The notes under the pieces were generated by a model that saw nothing but the letters and a program-made list of their open reading frames with translations, was not told the origin of the DNA and ran no database searches. DNA of 64,000 nt from NCBI RefSeq assembly GCF_020382885.2, contig NC_058516.1, forward strand, positions 6,611,426 to 6,675,425, written 5' to 3'. Source of the DNA: Scatophagus argus. Taxonomy: Eukaryota; Chordata; Actinopteri; Scatophagidae. Positions within the stretch are counted from its first letter, which is position 1. Each line of letters opens with the position of its first letter. The translations under genes and the position numbers were made by a program. Positions 53,780 through 64,000 of this stretch are shown one piece after another.

Positions 53780-55421
53780 TCAGACAAAGCTGTCTCTGCT
53801 GAATGTTCGACCGGTTTTTGTTGTTGCTCTGGTGGTTCGGCTCTTCCTGCCTTCATAAAACAGCGGTGGCACCAGAGTCACCCGGGATGATGAGGCTGGC
53901 AGCATGTAGGTTCGTCTGGTTCGGGCGGTGGCATAACTGACTGGTCTCCGTGTCCCTTTTGGAGAACTGATGGACATAGACGGTGGTTACATAGTGAAGC
54001 TATTTACTGTTGTTTGGCTTTTATATGTTCCCCAGTAATGCAGGTAACAAAGGCAATGCAACTGTTGCATTGAAATATAGGATGCTGTTTATTTACCTTG
54101 ATGGTAGGCCTTCTTTTCCAGAGAAGTAACTCAGCACTGTCCCTCCAGACAGAAGAAGGATGGAGCCTCCCCAGCCAATGAAAATTGCAGCTCCAAGTTC
54201 AAATCTGAATAGCAAGTATTGAGGTGTATCAGCAGTTGTGGTTTGTGTTTTCTCTGTCTTTATTTTGTGTTTTTAATTCCCTTATTTTTGTAGTAGTGCT
54301 ACTTCTTTGGAACTTGTAAAAAATAATAATACTACTTCAAAAGTACTCACTTCTGAGCCCTGAAATGTGGATCCAGGAATTCTGTTATGACTTTGTTGGC
54401 CCACCACGAGTAGGTGATCATACCACAGAATCCTAACAGAAAATTAACATGGTGTTAAATGTCGTCAGTGCGTAACATTCACAAAAGGTTTGCACACTCT
54501 TGAAATATTTTTTTTAACCTGAAACCAGGTAGGTTATAGCGCCTGCAAAAGTCACCCTGGCGTTGGCAATCTCTGATCCACCTATTTTCGTGCACTTCAT
54601 CCCTATGAGTGTGAGGACGCCTCCAAAGAAGCCAGTGATGACGGAGCAGACAGCGAGCGCTCTGCAGGCGTGTAGGAACACTGAAACAAACAGGTGAAAC
54701 TGAAATTCAGCAAAACCTTGAAATTTTTTCAAATGAATTCGTTGATTATGTTAAATGGACCATGATAACATTTAAGGCAGCTGTAGGGATTTCTGTTTAG
54801 ATTTAACAGGAGCCAAATTCATAAAGGGACTGTATGGAAGTTATCAGAAGGGTAAAGGGGTTTATATTTTTTTCTTGTGGTTGAAGGGAGTAGTTTTTTG
54901 GATTTGTCATCCCAGACTAATAAGTGTTTCTTTAGCTCTTTATTCAAACATAAAAAGTGCCTGTGTTAGCCAATGTTTTGATATATTTTCTAGTAATTTA
55001 GTATTTTTTGTATATATTTTTTCTAAGTCAAGTGGAGGATTTAAAGAAGGTTTGGGTAAATTGTTGATTCCCTCCGCAACCCACAAAAATTTCCATACAG
55101 TCCTTAAATTTTTTCTACCATTGAGAATTTAAATGAAAGGGAAAAAAAGAAAGAACTGCAGATATTTAGAAGTTTTCAACTTATCCTACCAGGCAGGGCC
55201 AGCATGGAAGGGTAATCCTTGCAGTCCGACACCCCCGTGGTGTCGGAGATGCAGTCCCTCCACAGGTTGGAGTAGTAGTTGGAGGTGGTCAGCACGATGC
55301 TGCCCACCTCAGAGAAAGTCCAGTACTCTGTGGGGAGAGTGGAACACACGAGGATCCAGCCACACAGGCAGGACACGAAGCAGCCGATTTCCATGTACAT
55401 CACCACCGTCCTGTATTTCAT
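53780..55421 (-). CDS. cldn10: Claudin-10-like tight-junction protein A (claudin-10b type), 5 exons
   Basis: Claudins are four-helix tight-junction proteins that form paracellular ion pores. Exons in transcript order: 55190-55421, 54519-54680, 54351-54432, 54097-54204, 53780-53966. The join is in frame and gives 256 aa. The first extracellular loop has the family W...NLW..C...C signature with STLPTEYW, SDTTGVSDCKDYPSMLAL, very close to human CLDN10b. TM2 and loop 2 follow (GMKCTKIGGS; WWANKVITEFLDPHF), then TM4 with YELGAA-like FELGAAIFIGW. The tail is Arg/Ser/Thr-rich and ends in DSFV, a PDZ-ligand-type C-terminus. Met1 gives four residues more before the GW pair than CLDN10b; Met8 is a possible alternative start. 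Position beside dzip1 matches human CLDN10. The fish paralogue letter cannot be set. Confidence 0.88.
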
Positions 55422-56269
55422 GGTGAGTGCTGCTCTTCAAGCAATAAAAAAAGAATATTTTTTTATTTTAAAATTAAAATCTGTTAAAAATAAAGAGTAA
55501 CAGCCAAGTCTGAGCACTGTGTCGCTGTGGGAAACTGGACTGAGCACTCCCTCTCTGTCAATGCTGATGTTTGGCTTCTGTCTCAGCTTATCTTTTAGAT
55601 GGTTTTGCCTAGTAAGCATGCTTCATGTTCCCAGTACTCAGGAATGGTGAAGGATTACAGTAAGCGTAAATCAACACTTTTGTGTCTTCAAATATCTTTT
55701 CTTCTTTCACGATCTCATTAAAACCCAAAATGTAGATGCATATACAAGTTGTGATCCTCCTGCCTTTGTCACAAACTGAGCTGATCAAGTACAAAATAAA
55801 AGCCCTTAAACATTGTGATTACACCAAACATTTATCATGTATATGTATGACATATATAATGTTTGTCATTCACAAAATGTACAGAAAGTTATACCAGTAT
55901 CAAGATGATAAAACTACAGTTTTTGCTTACTTTTTGGGTCCAGTAAGAAAAATAATGACAGGATGGAAACCACTGGTTATTGTTGTATATATTTATGGAC
56001 AAGATTTTAGAATACTTTACATTTGAGAAACAGTTCGCACAGTGTTACATAAATGCAAAGGACAATGATGACTGGTCCTCAGTATTTTTTCTGGGAATTT
56101 TGGAATTTGAACCATCATGTAGGGAAATGCAGAAAATGTAACTTGTAAATAGGATTTTATTGATTTGTTGTTATGGGTGAATTTGAACTTGTGCCCTCAT
56201 TATTTCCAAAATACTGACACTGATTACATGTTGCTTCTTGAACTGGACAGCCAAAATGAATCTGCAGTG
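55422..56269. other. Spacer between claudins A and B
   Basis: This is AT-rich DNA holding the claudin A upstream region and the claudin B 3' end. No further exon is seen. Confidence 0.5.
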
Positions 56270-58026
56270 TTACACAGTCACAACTGATGCCATTGTGTTG
56301 AAAAAGACGTTTCTGGACTTATTTGACGTTTCTGAAGATCTGCAGAGTTGTTTTTGTCCTCTTAAGACTTCTTTTTCTTCTTCTTTTTCACAGATAAAGG
56401 GAGATGTGGGATGTCTGTTGCAGAAAGAGTATTGTAACCAGTCAGAAAAAATCAATAACAGTATACATGCCTGGTTAAATTGACTGGCTAAATTTAGCCC
56501 ACTTCTCTCAGAAATAGCAACCAGTTTAGTTTCAAATGGTCAGGCTCCTTACAGGAAGGTGAAAATATTCAGATGGGACATTAACATACCTGTTTTGGTG
56601 GTTAACTCTGCATGCAGTTGCACAGTGAACTATACAGCCAAGTAAAATGAGGAAAATCCCCACCAGGCCAAGGTAGAGGGGTGGTCCAATTTCATATCTA
56701 AGGAGAAAGCAGTTCAAGCTGGCTAATGTCTTGAGTGAGCTCACATTTACCTACTAAGAAAGCTTACTAAGAGGCAACACATTACCTCAGCTTTGATGGA
56801 TCTGCTTTGCTGTGTAGAAAAGATGAAACCACATTGTTTATGTATAAACAATAAGCGGCCGTGTCCGATATGCCTGCATGAGGAAAAGCCGATGACACAT
56901 GGGGAAAACAAAACAAGAACCGTGGGTGCTTCTTCTGAGAAGCTGCTTTCAAGACAGCTGAGCATTTGTGAATCCAAACAAGCCATACTCACAGCCAACC
57001 AGATGGATAGCAGAGGCTGTTATTAATGTCCTGTCTTTACTTCTCTGGTCTCCGCCGATGCGTGTGCACTCAAGTCCGAAAAATGTGAGCACAGTACCGA
57101 CCAAGCTGAGGCACAGGCCAATAATCAGGAGCCCCTTGACTGCCAGGATGTGTGCTGATTACAGACAAACACAGCTCTCATTCATAAATTAACTCATCCA
57201 AGGCTAAATCCAGTTAACTCAGTGATTGTTTGTGATTGTCCCCACATTTGACTGTCCACAGTACCCCGAAGTCTACACAGTTCACCAGAGCAGCGGAGTC
57301 TTCATAGCAGTCTTTCCACAGGTCAGACCAATACCAAGCCATTATCACTACAGGGGAGCCCCCTTGAACCTCCATCTTGGCCACCCTCAAGTGAGAAAAT
57401 ACATAAAATGAATTAAATGGTTGGAGTATTGGCATCTATGTACATATTGTATTGTATTTCACATTCTTATACCTTTTTTCTACCACCAGTGGCCGATCAG
57501 CTCAAAATGAACAACCACAAATATGTACTGTGAGTAGGTAAAACACACATTTAGCACTTAAATGGGATAGTCTAGTGATTTTATAATACATTTCCATTAA
57601 GATTGGAGACTCACAACAGACAAACACAAAGGGGTTAAAATGGAAGCAGCAGAGACTTTCTGACGTTGGACAGAGAGACACTACCTTCTTATCCCTGTTG
57701 CCAGTATTAATACTAATTTAAGCTAAGCAGTCCAAGCATTTATTGACGACAGACGAATGATGATGAACAATGAAAAGAGAATCAGCAGCACTCTGATCAG
57801 TGCACATTTACTCAGACGCAAGTTGGCAGTTTATCACCTTTTCATGACACATTTTTGAGAGTAGTTTTCTTTGTCCCTGCATTTTACCAGCCTAAAGTGC
57901 ATCAGGTGCTGTCTTCTAACCCTTGTTTGCTTACCTCCAGTGGTCCATAGCGAGGGTGCAGCCCACAAAACCCCAGCCCAGTATGCAGAGCAGCAGACCT
58001 AGGATCTGAGTAAGTCTCCTCAACAT
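56270..58026 (-). CDS. cldn10: Claudin-10-like tight-junction protein B, 6 exons with split first exon
   Basis: Exons in transcript order: 57935-58026, 57246-57385, 56993-57154, 56786-56873, 56590-56697, 56270-56414. They join in frame to 244 aa. The first two exons (92 + 140 bases) together equal the 232-base first exon of claudin C, so an additional intron (57386-57934) interrupts the start of extracellular loop 1 just after MDHW. Loop 1 has WYWSDLWKDCYEDSAALVNC, with the claudin LW-C-C signature. The 162-base exon encodes TM2 and TM3 with LECTRIGGDQRSK. The 108-base exon encodes TM4 with YEIGPPLYLGLVG. The last exon is the least certain: it has a good acceptor, a Lys/Glu-rich tail and ends in VVTV, a plausible PDZ ligand. 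The loop 2 exon (56786-56873) was found only by phase and position. Confidence 0.8.
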
Positions 58027-58617
58027 CTTTTCTGCCTGATAAATAGAAGAGTCTTCACCAACGAACTACAAATACAGTTCTGGATTTGTAAAGTCAGCAG
58101 TCTGTTGCTAATAGCTGAATAACTTAATTTAACCTGGAAAAGCAGAGCCAATAATGACAGATTTCAAGGCCTTTACTGTCTTCCTACGTCTCAGTCCACC
58201 AGTGATTAAAAAGAAAAGAAAATCCACAATGGTTTTGCTTCACATCGTAGCTTTAGAGCTGCAGTCCTCTTAACAGTTGCTCATGCAATTATGTGATGGT
58301 TTGAACAGCAGCAAAGCAGAAACTGTTTACTGTCAACTGGCCTGGTGGAGTTTCATTTGTTGTCTAAAAGGCTACACAAAGGCTGACAGTTGTAATCTTA
58401 GTAGCTGTGTGCATTAATTAAATGTTATAATGAATGAATATGTATTGTGTCTAGTGCTAGTTTTGACACAGATTTATTTAAAATGAGAAATTTATTAATA
58501 CAAAAGGCATACAGAATTTGCTTTCAACACAGATTCATAAACTGAATAGAAATATATCAGATAATCTGTACAACACATTTATTAGCATTTTTCCCTCACA
58601 TAATTATTCAAATTTAT
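58027..58617. other. Spacer between claudins B and C
   Basis: No exon is seen. A minus-strand AATAAA (TTTATT on + at 58578-58583), 35 bases beyond the claudin C stop, may be its polyadenylation signal. Confidence 0.45.
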
Positions 58618-60852
58618 TCAAATATAGGAATTTTTAATGAATGGTCTAGTTTCACTCTTTGAACTGCCTGACAGTGACGAAACTGTCCGGCTGCTGCTGC
58701 CACTGCTCCTTGACTCGGACAAAGTTGACACACTGGACCTTGAGGAGCGGCCGGACTCCGACCCTGATCCTGATCTTGACCCTGCAGACCCGTTTGATCG
58801 CCCAGTCTTAGAGGACCGCACTGACTTGACTGTGCGTCCAGATTTGGATGTGCGTTCGGATCTTGAGGAAATGGCAGAGACGTCAGAGCGCTCAGACTTG
58901 GACGACAGCTCGGAAATGGAGGACACTTTGGTTTTGGAGGTGATCTCAGACACTGTGGACTTAGCTGTGGAGGACTTATTCTGCTCAGGATCTTGTAGTG
59001 GCTGGATGTTGATCACCCTGGATAGATGCACATTATTGTCAAACATGACAAGGCTGACGAACACCTTGTTTTCAAATGTTTCGATTTTTCATATTTTGTT
59101 AATTCAGTCAGCTATTTAATTATGTCATGTTGGGTCTGTCTGATTATCTGTCCATTTAATAGTGAATTTTAGTAGTACATGTATGTAGAGTAAAGAAAGT
59201 ACAAAGTTAAGGGTGTAAGATTATGCCTTCATTATAAAAGTAAACTGCAGATACGATTTTCTTTGAGCTCCTTCTGTTGTTGAAACTGGTGCATAGCTTG
59301 CATTTTTTTTCTTTCCTCATGAAATCACTGAAGCTTTTGAAACACCAGACTTCTGTCGACTCCAGTGGCTTAAGGGTTGTATTACATGGTGAGAGGGAGT
59401 GTACCCGTGATGAACAGCTGTGCACTGCTTATTACTGTTTACGATTACAGGATGCTGGTGTTTATTGAGGAAGTGGAGAGGGGAGTTATTTATTCACTTC
59501 CCCTAACGAAAATGTGTCTGTACTCACGTCTCCTCTCCTCCACAGAGCGGCGTGCACACCGACCACAGATAGAATGAACCTCCAGTCATGTGAAAGGCTG
59601 AGCCAACCCAACCAAGGAACAGCGGGGTGCCAAGGTCATAGCTGTTGGTGTTCAAACATACAGACTGTGAGACCAATATCTTTAGATTTATGCTTAATTT
59701 TGTTTAAGTTATGTTTTAGGTTAAATCGTCACTTAAGGATGTTAACTCACTTCAGTCCATCAGAGAAGTCTGCTGAGACATACTGTGCATAAACAGCATA
59801 CCCAGATGTGGACAGCATACCTTGAGAAAAATCATGTAGAAGTTCAGTTAGTTAAGTTCAGTTTGACTTTGCCACTCCTAAAGCTGGACTGCTAGGATGT
59901 CTAATTTGGGCAAGTGACCACAAGGTGGCATTATTCCCTAGCTATTAATTTTATGCATAGCTGTAATCAATATAAAAATCTCTTTTATATGTCTTTGTAT
60001 TTAGGAGGAAAACTATACATTTTACTAATGTATTGGATATTACCATAAATTAAATTACCAAAATGTGTGATTTTGTCAATTCACACAGATCCATCAAAGC
60101 CACCAAGGAAAATTTCATAAAGTATGCAAAGTTCAAGAAAACAAGTGTATTTTGATTTGCAAACGGCAGCAATTACTAAGTGTAATAATTAAAAGCTATT
60201 ATTTCGGTGATATTTAAAGGAGCGATTGGATGATGAAGTCATTAAAGTATAAACCAGATAGAAACCGTCATGTCTAAAATTAAAAAAATAAAAATGTTTA
60301 ATCATAGCACTCTCTAGGTTGCTCATGCATCTGTTGACTTTCGTCTTATTCAAACTAGACATTACCGCCGATTATGTGGCACCATCCACCGATGTAAATT
60401 TTCTTGTATTTTGATCGGTCTTTTCCCCCAATAAAGGTGCACTCCATACCCATCAGACTGAGCACAAACCCCAGCATACCCAGGGCAAGAGCTGCCATCA
60501 GCAGACCTCTCACTATCTGGATCGAGCCTGGAGACACATAGCAAGACACAAATGGACAGTAATCAGTGTTGGAACTGAATAGACGAGACACTTTTTTGGT
60601 GTGTAAAATGTGTTACCTACCTTCCACAGACCAGAGCACAGGATAGTCATAACAGTTGCTGACAGCAGTTGAGTCTGTAAAACAGCTCCTCCACAGACTG
60701 GACCAGTACCAGGCCACCTTGATGATGGAAGAGCCCCCCATACCCCCAATTGAGGCGATCTTCCAGCCCTCCATGGCCATGGTGCAGGCCACAAAGATCC
60801 AGCCCAAAACTGTCATCAGGAAACCCCAGATTTGGACCACGCGAATCTGCAT
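58618..60852 (-). CDS. cldn10: Claudin-10-like tight-junction protein C with long Ser/Arg-rich tail, 5 exons
   Basis: Exons in transcript order: 60621-60852, 60366-60527, 59751-59820, 59528-59641, 58618-59017. They join in frame to 325 aa, against roughly 226-260 for usual claudin-10 proteins. Loop 1 carries WYWSSLWRSCFTDSTAVSNC, TM2 and TM3 carry MGMECTFIGGKDRSKYKK, and TM4 carries YDLGTPLFLGWVG. The loop 2 exon is short (70 bases against 82 and 88 in paralogues A and B). The last exon is 400 bases and encodes about 130 residues, mostly Ser with Arg, Lys, Gly, Glu and Thr, ending in IKNSYI, a PDZ-ligand-like C-terminus. Strong donors and acceptors flank every exon. A pore role in epithelia is inferred from the family. 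The paralogue letter is not assignable. Confidence 0.85.
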
Positions 60853-63800
60853 CTTGGGGGCGTGAGCTGATCTCTTATCGAACTAATCCTTGAACATTCA
60901 TCCAAAATACACTTTTGACATTATTCTTTGTTTTGGCTTCAAGTGGCTGTCCTTTCCTCATGTAAAAGTCATGCACATCTTGCGCTGAATGCCTCTTTTT
61001 TCATCCAAACTCAAGTGTCGTCAATGTCAGCTACTCGTCACAGAAGAGGGAGAGGACAAATGACTCACAGGTAAAATCAGGGGATGTTCTGTCGTTTTCC
61101 TGGTATTAGTGTATATGTGGGTGGGAGACAACAATCATTCAGGTTCCCATGGGCCACAGGTGAATCTGGACTGAGAGTGCTCACCTCAGCATTTATCTCC
61201 AGTTACCACTTCATGCTCACATCGGACTGTTCTGAACAGACATCTTAAAAGAAGAAAGTTGTGTTTTTTGCATCAATCCATGCATCACAATAAAGTTTTG
61301 CTGAGTTGTTTTACTTTTTAAACAATAATGTATAATATTATAATAACTTTAACTAGAGATCACTGAATAATATCCACAGGGTGACAGAATTAAAACTCAA
61401 AGTTTGTTCAGAGCTACACAGCGCATTATGTAACTTTTCAAAGGGTGAAAGGCTCTTGCAGCACGTGAACTGAAGTACTTATGTGAAATTGATGGCTTGC
61501 CCCTTTAAACTGATCACAATCTGGGGTACTTTTAATTATTAAATTAAAATTTTAATTAGTAAATCACAAATATCTCTCAGTTCACATGTAGTGTAAATAA
61601 AATAGATGCGCTATTGAATCACGTTGCTTAAGGGATGACCAACCATAGTGTATATTTATGTATTAATGACTTTCACATTTTCCATCAAATATGTAATAAC
61701 ACTGCTGCTGTGACTTAAACATCACTGTTGACTTTCCCTCAGGCTTTAAGCTGCCAGTTATTAGTGATTTCACTAGGACCTCACTGTACTGTGGGTTTCA
61801 TAATTGCAGCATATCGTCTTTGTGCTGTTATAATTAGAGTTAAATCTGAGGTAATGAGAGTTAGGGGGGAGTGATGAATGTTCAAAGGGGTTGAAAGAGC
61901 TCCTCTTTGTCCTCTTGGCTTATGAAGAAGTTATTGGTAGTGGTAGTGAGATATTGGAAGTGGTGAGCCGTTGGGCAGCCTTAATATGTTTGGTGAGGGT
62001 GGATTTAATTAGCTTTAATTAGAATGACATGACTGAGAAAAAGGAGAAAAATGAACAAAGGAATGCTTATGTGATCTGAGCTGGCCAGATTTTTAAAGAT
62101 ACTAAAGAAACAAAACAAACATAACAGTTGCTTTATTTTGCTCATGTGATACCTCAACAGTTAAAATTTAAAAAAGAAGTAAGCTCTAAGCTGTTACATA
62201 TTGTGTAGCTTTCTCAACCGTAAAGCATGCATTAATACTGCTCTCTGGTGGTGTGATTACAGTAATGGGTGGAGGGATGTGGCTCTGTGTCCTCAGCTGC
62301 TGCTAAGGTCAACAAGCAGGTCAGTGACTCAACTTTTTTTTGTTTGTGATCTCTTAATATAAGGCAGTGATTTCTTGTCACAACTTAACATGTTTTCTTT
62401 TTATTTTATTTTACATTTTTTCCTTTTATTAAATCATTGGAAACCATTGGTAACATACATGGATGTTCAGTTCAGACACGTGTGTGTATAAGTGGCTTTT
62501 GTTCCTTCTTTTGTCTTGTACTACCATTAACATTATAGTATTTCACAAGAAAGTAAATCAAAGAGAATATCCCAAAAAATAAACAGAACTTTGGGTAGAC
62601 GAATTTAGGATTTAGACTCTGCAGGCGTTCATGGTCCGCAGAGGATGACTCACATTCAGTCCTTGATCCCTTCACTTTTCCTTTAGTACTGCAAAAAGCT
62701 CAGAATCTTCACATATTCTGTGAAATATCTCAACAGGAGTGTTTGGCCTAAAATTTTGTACAATATTCATAGTTTCCAGACGATATATTCAAATGACTTT
62801 GGAGATCCTGACAGTTCCTGTAGCTCAGCAGGTTGAATTTGAGGTTTTAAATGAATTGTTTTGACAGCCTTTGGATGGATTGCCATGAACTTTGGTGCAG
62901 ACAGTCATGTCTTCTTTAAGATGTAATAAATTAGGGGACTTTACCTGCAAAACAAATATCATTGCCAGTAGTGTAATCAATGCTTTAGGGATTTTTTAAA
63001 TTAAGAAAACATGAACTTGTAACCAACAACAACTCTTGTGAGTATTGTGAGCTGCCATTTTCAAGTTTCACGTGTTATATTTGTCTTTGTAACATCCCTA
63101 TGGGTAATGCTGACATTAGGCCATACAATACCACCATTATATCAGACAGCATTGTGTGGAGCCCAGGACACCTGACACTTGTTTACGGATGCAAGGTGCC
63201 GGAAAGCACAGGACAACTGCTCTCTGCCAGCTGGTTCAGGTATCCAACCCCTGGGCCAAGAGGTTTTGCGTAACACAGCCTGGGGTTCCTATTGATAATA
63301 ATTCCTAGGTGGAGATGGATGGCTGATAGGAGGGGAAACCTCCGGTAAGTCGTCCAGCTCTGCATAGCCTTGTCTGGGTTAGGATGTGACCTTGTGACCC
63401 CTGGAGGTCAGATCAGTCTACCTTCTTATGATCCATCTTTCTTCTCAAGAAAAATTAACTGATGCAACATTAAACTAAATGGTGTTTTCTGTTTCCTTAA
63501 AGCAACGTGACAAGATTAAAAGTTGCATCACAGCTACTCATATTTTAAAATAGTTACTATTAGTATTTAATAAAATAATATTTGGTCGCATTTACAGAAT
63601 GCTTATGAAACAGAGCTGCTTTAAATGATGTAGAAAATACAATAAATTTTCATGAGTTTACAAAACAGTTTATATAACATAAGCTCTACTAACAGGCTCA
63701 AACAAAAGGAGTACTTGCTATCTGTCTGTCATCCTTGACTGTCAATGGGGAGAAAATGCTTTAAAATCTATTGTGGACTTAAAATATTGATGTCCGATTG

Positions 63801-64000
63801 GCCTTTGTGTTTAGAATTATAAAATAGAGATTTAATATGTGTCCAGTCTATGCTAATATACACAGGCAGGAGGGGCCAGCGTGATGAAGGTGACCGGAGA
63901 GTTTGAAGTGTGTTTTGTGCCAAATCAAATTTCCTGCCCTAAAAGAAACCAAGCTTATCTTTTACATAATGGCCAGTGACAGAAATGTGCCAAAAAGCAG
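60853..64000. other. Region upstream of claudin C, no gene seen
   Basis: The first few hundred bases should hold the claudin C promoter. Beyond that I recognise no exon. A minus-strand frame at 62472-62675 has a short hydrophobic stretch but no family resemblance or splice support. Human ABCC4 would be the next gene by synteny, and no ABC-transporter motif is visible. Confidence 0.5.

Noticed and set aside
58637-59119. An Asp/Glu-rich 160-codon plus-strand frame
   Set aside because: It is the antisense reading of the Ser/Arg codons in the claudin C last exon, which has proper splice sites and a PDZ-like end.
62472-62675. A minus-strand frame with a hydrophobic segment, considered as a last exon of a membrane protein
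   Set aside because: There is no upstream exon or family match. One hydrophobic run in AT-rich DNA is weak evidence.

Overview
This window is nuclear DNA from a ray-finned fish, most likely a percomorph teleost. The evidence is spliced vertebrate genes with GT..AG introns, CA/GT microsatellites, teleost-type tRNA-derived SINE copies ending in ATGG repeats, and a tandem claudin-10 cluster of the kind found in fish. All gene models were built by hand from reading frames, splice signals and remembered vertebrate family members. Every intron-containing model closes in frame.

Layout from left to right: (1) klhl41 (+, coding 1365-5933, 6 coding exons, 602 aa), a muscle BTB-BACK-Kelch protein. (2) oxgr1 (+, 8805-9827, single coding exon, 340 aa), a 2-oxoglutarate receptor-type GPCR. 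(3) hs6st3 (-, 12631-27924, 2 coding exons separated by a 14 kb intron, 431 aa), a heparan sulfate 6-O-sulfotransferase. (4) About 17 kb of gene-poor DNA with two retroposon copies, each flanked by a direct repeat. (5) dzip1 (+, 44863-52632, 18 coding exons, 918 aa), the ciliary and Hedgehog-pathway zinc-finger protein known as iguana. (6) Three claudin-10-like genes in tandem on the minus strand: A 53780-55421, B 56270-58026 and C 58618-60852. (7) 60853-64000, where I see no gene.

The order oxgr1 - hs6st3 - dzip1 - cldn10 matches the human 13q32 block and supports the gene identities. Human UGGT2 and DNAJC3, which lie between HS6ST3 and DZIP1, are not seen here. klhl41 is on human chromosome 2, so its position beside oxgr1 marks a rearranged junction. 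hs6st3 and dzip1 are divergent. dzip1 and claudin A are convergent, with their 3' ends a few hundred bases apart. These are separate eukaryotic transcription units; nothing suggests a shared pathway.

The most interesting items are: an extra intron that splits the normally single first exon of claudin B; a Ser/Arg-rich tail of about 130 residues on claudin C, ending in a PDZ-ligand-like Tyr-Ile; an exact RFX X-box palindrome inside dzip1; a dzip1 start codon that forms the last three bases of exon 1; and two retroposons with recognisable target-site duplications. I found no CRISPR array, bacterial-type operon, or wholly unfamiliar gene system.
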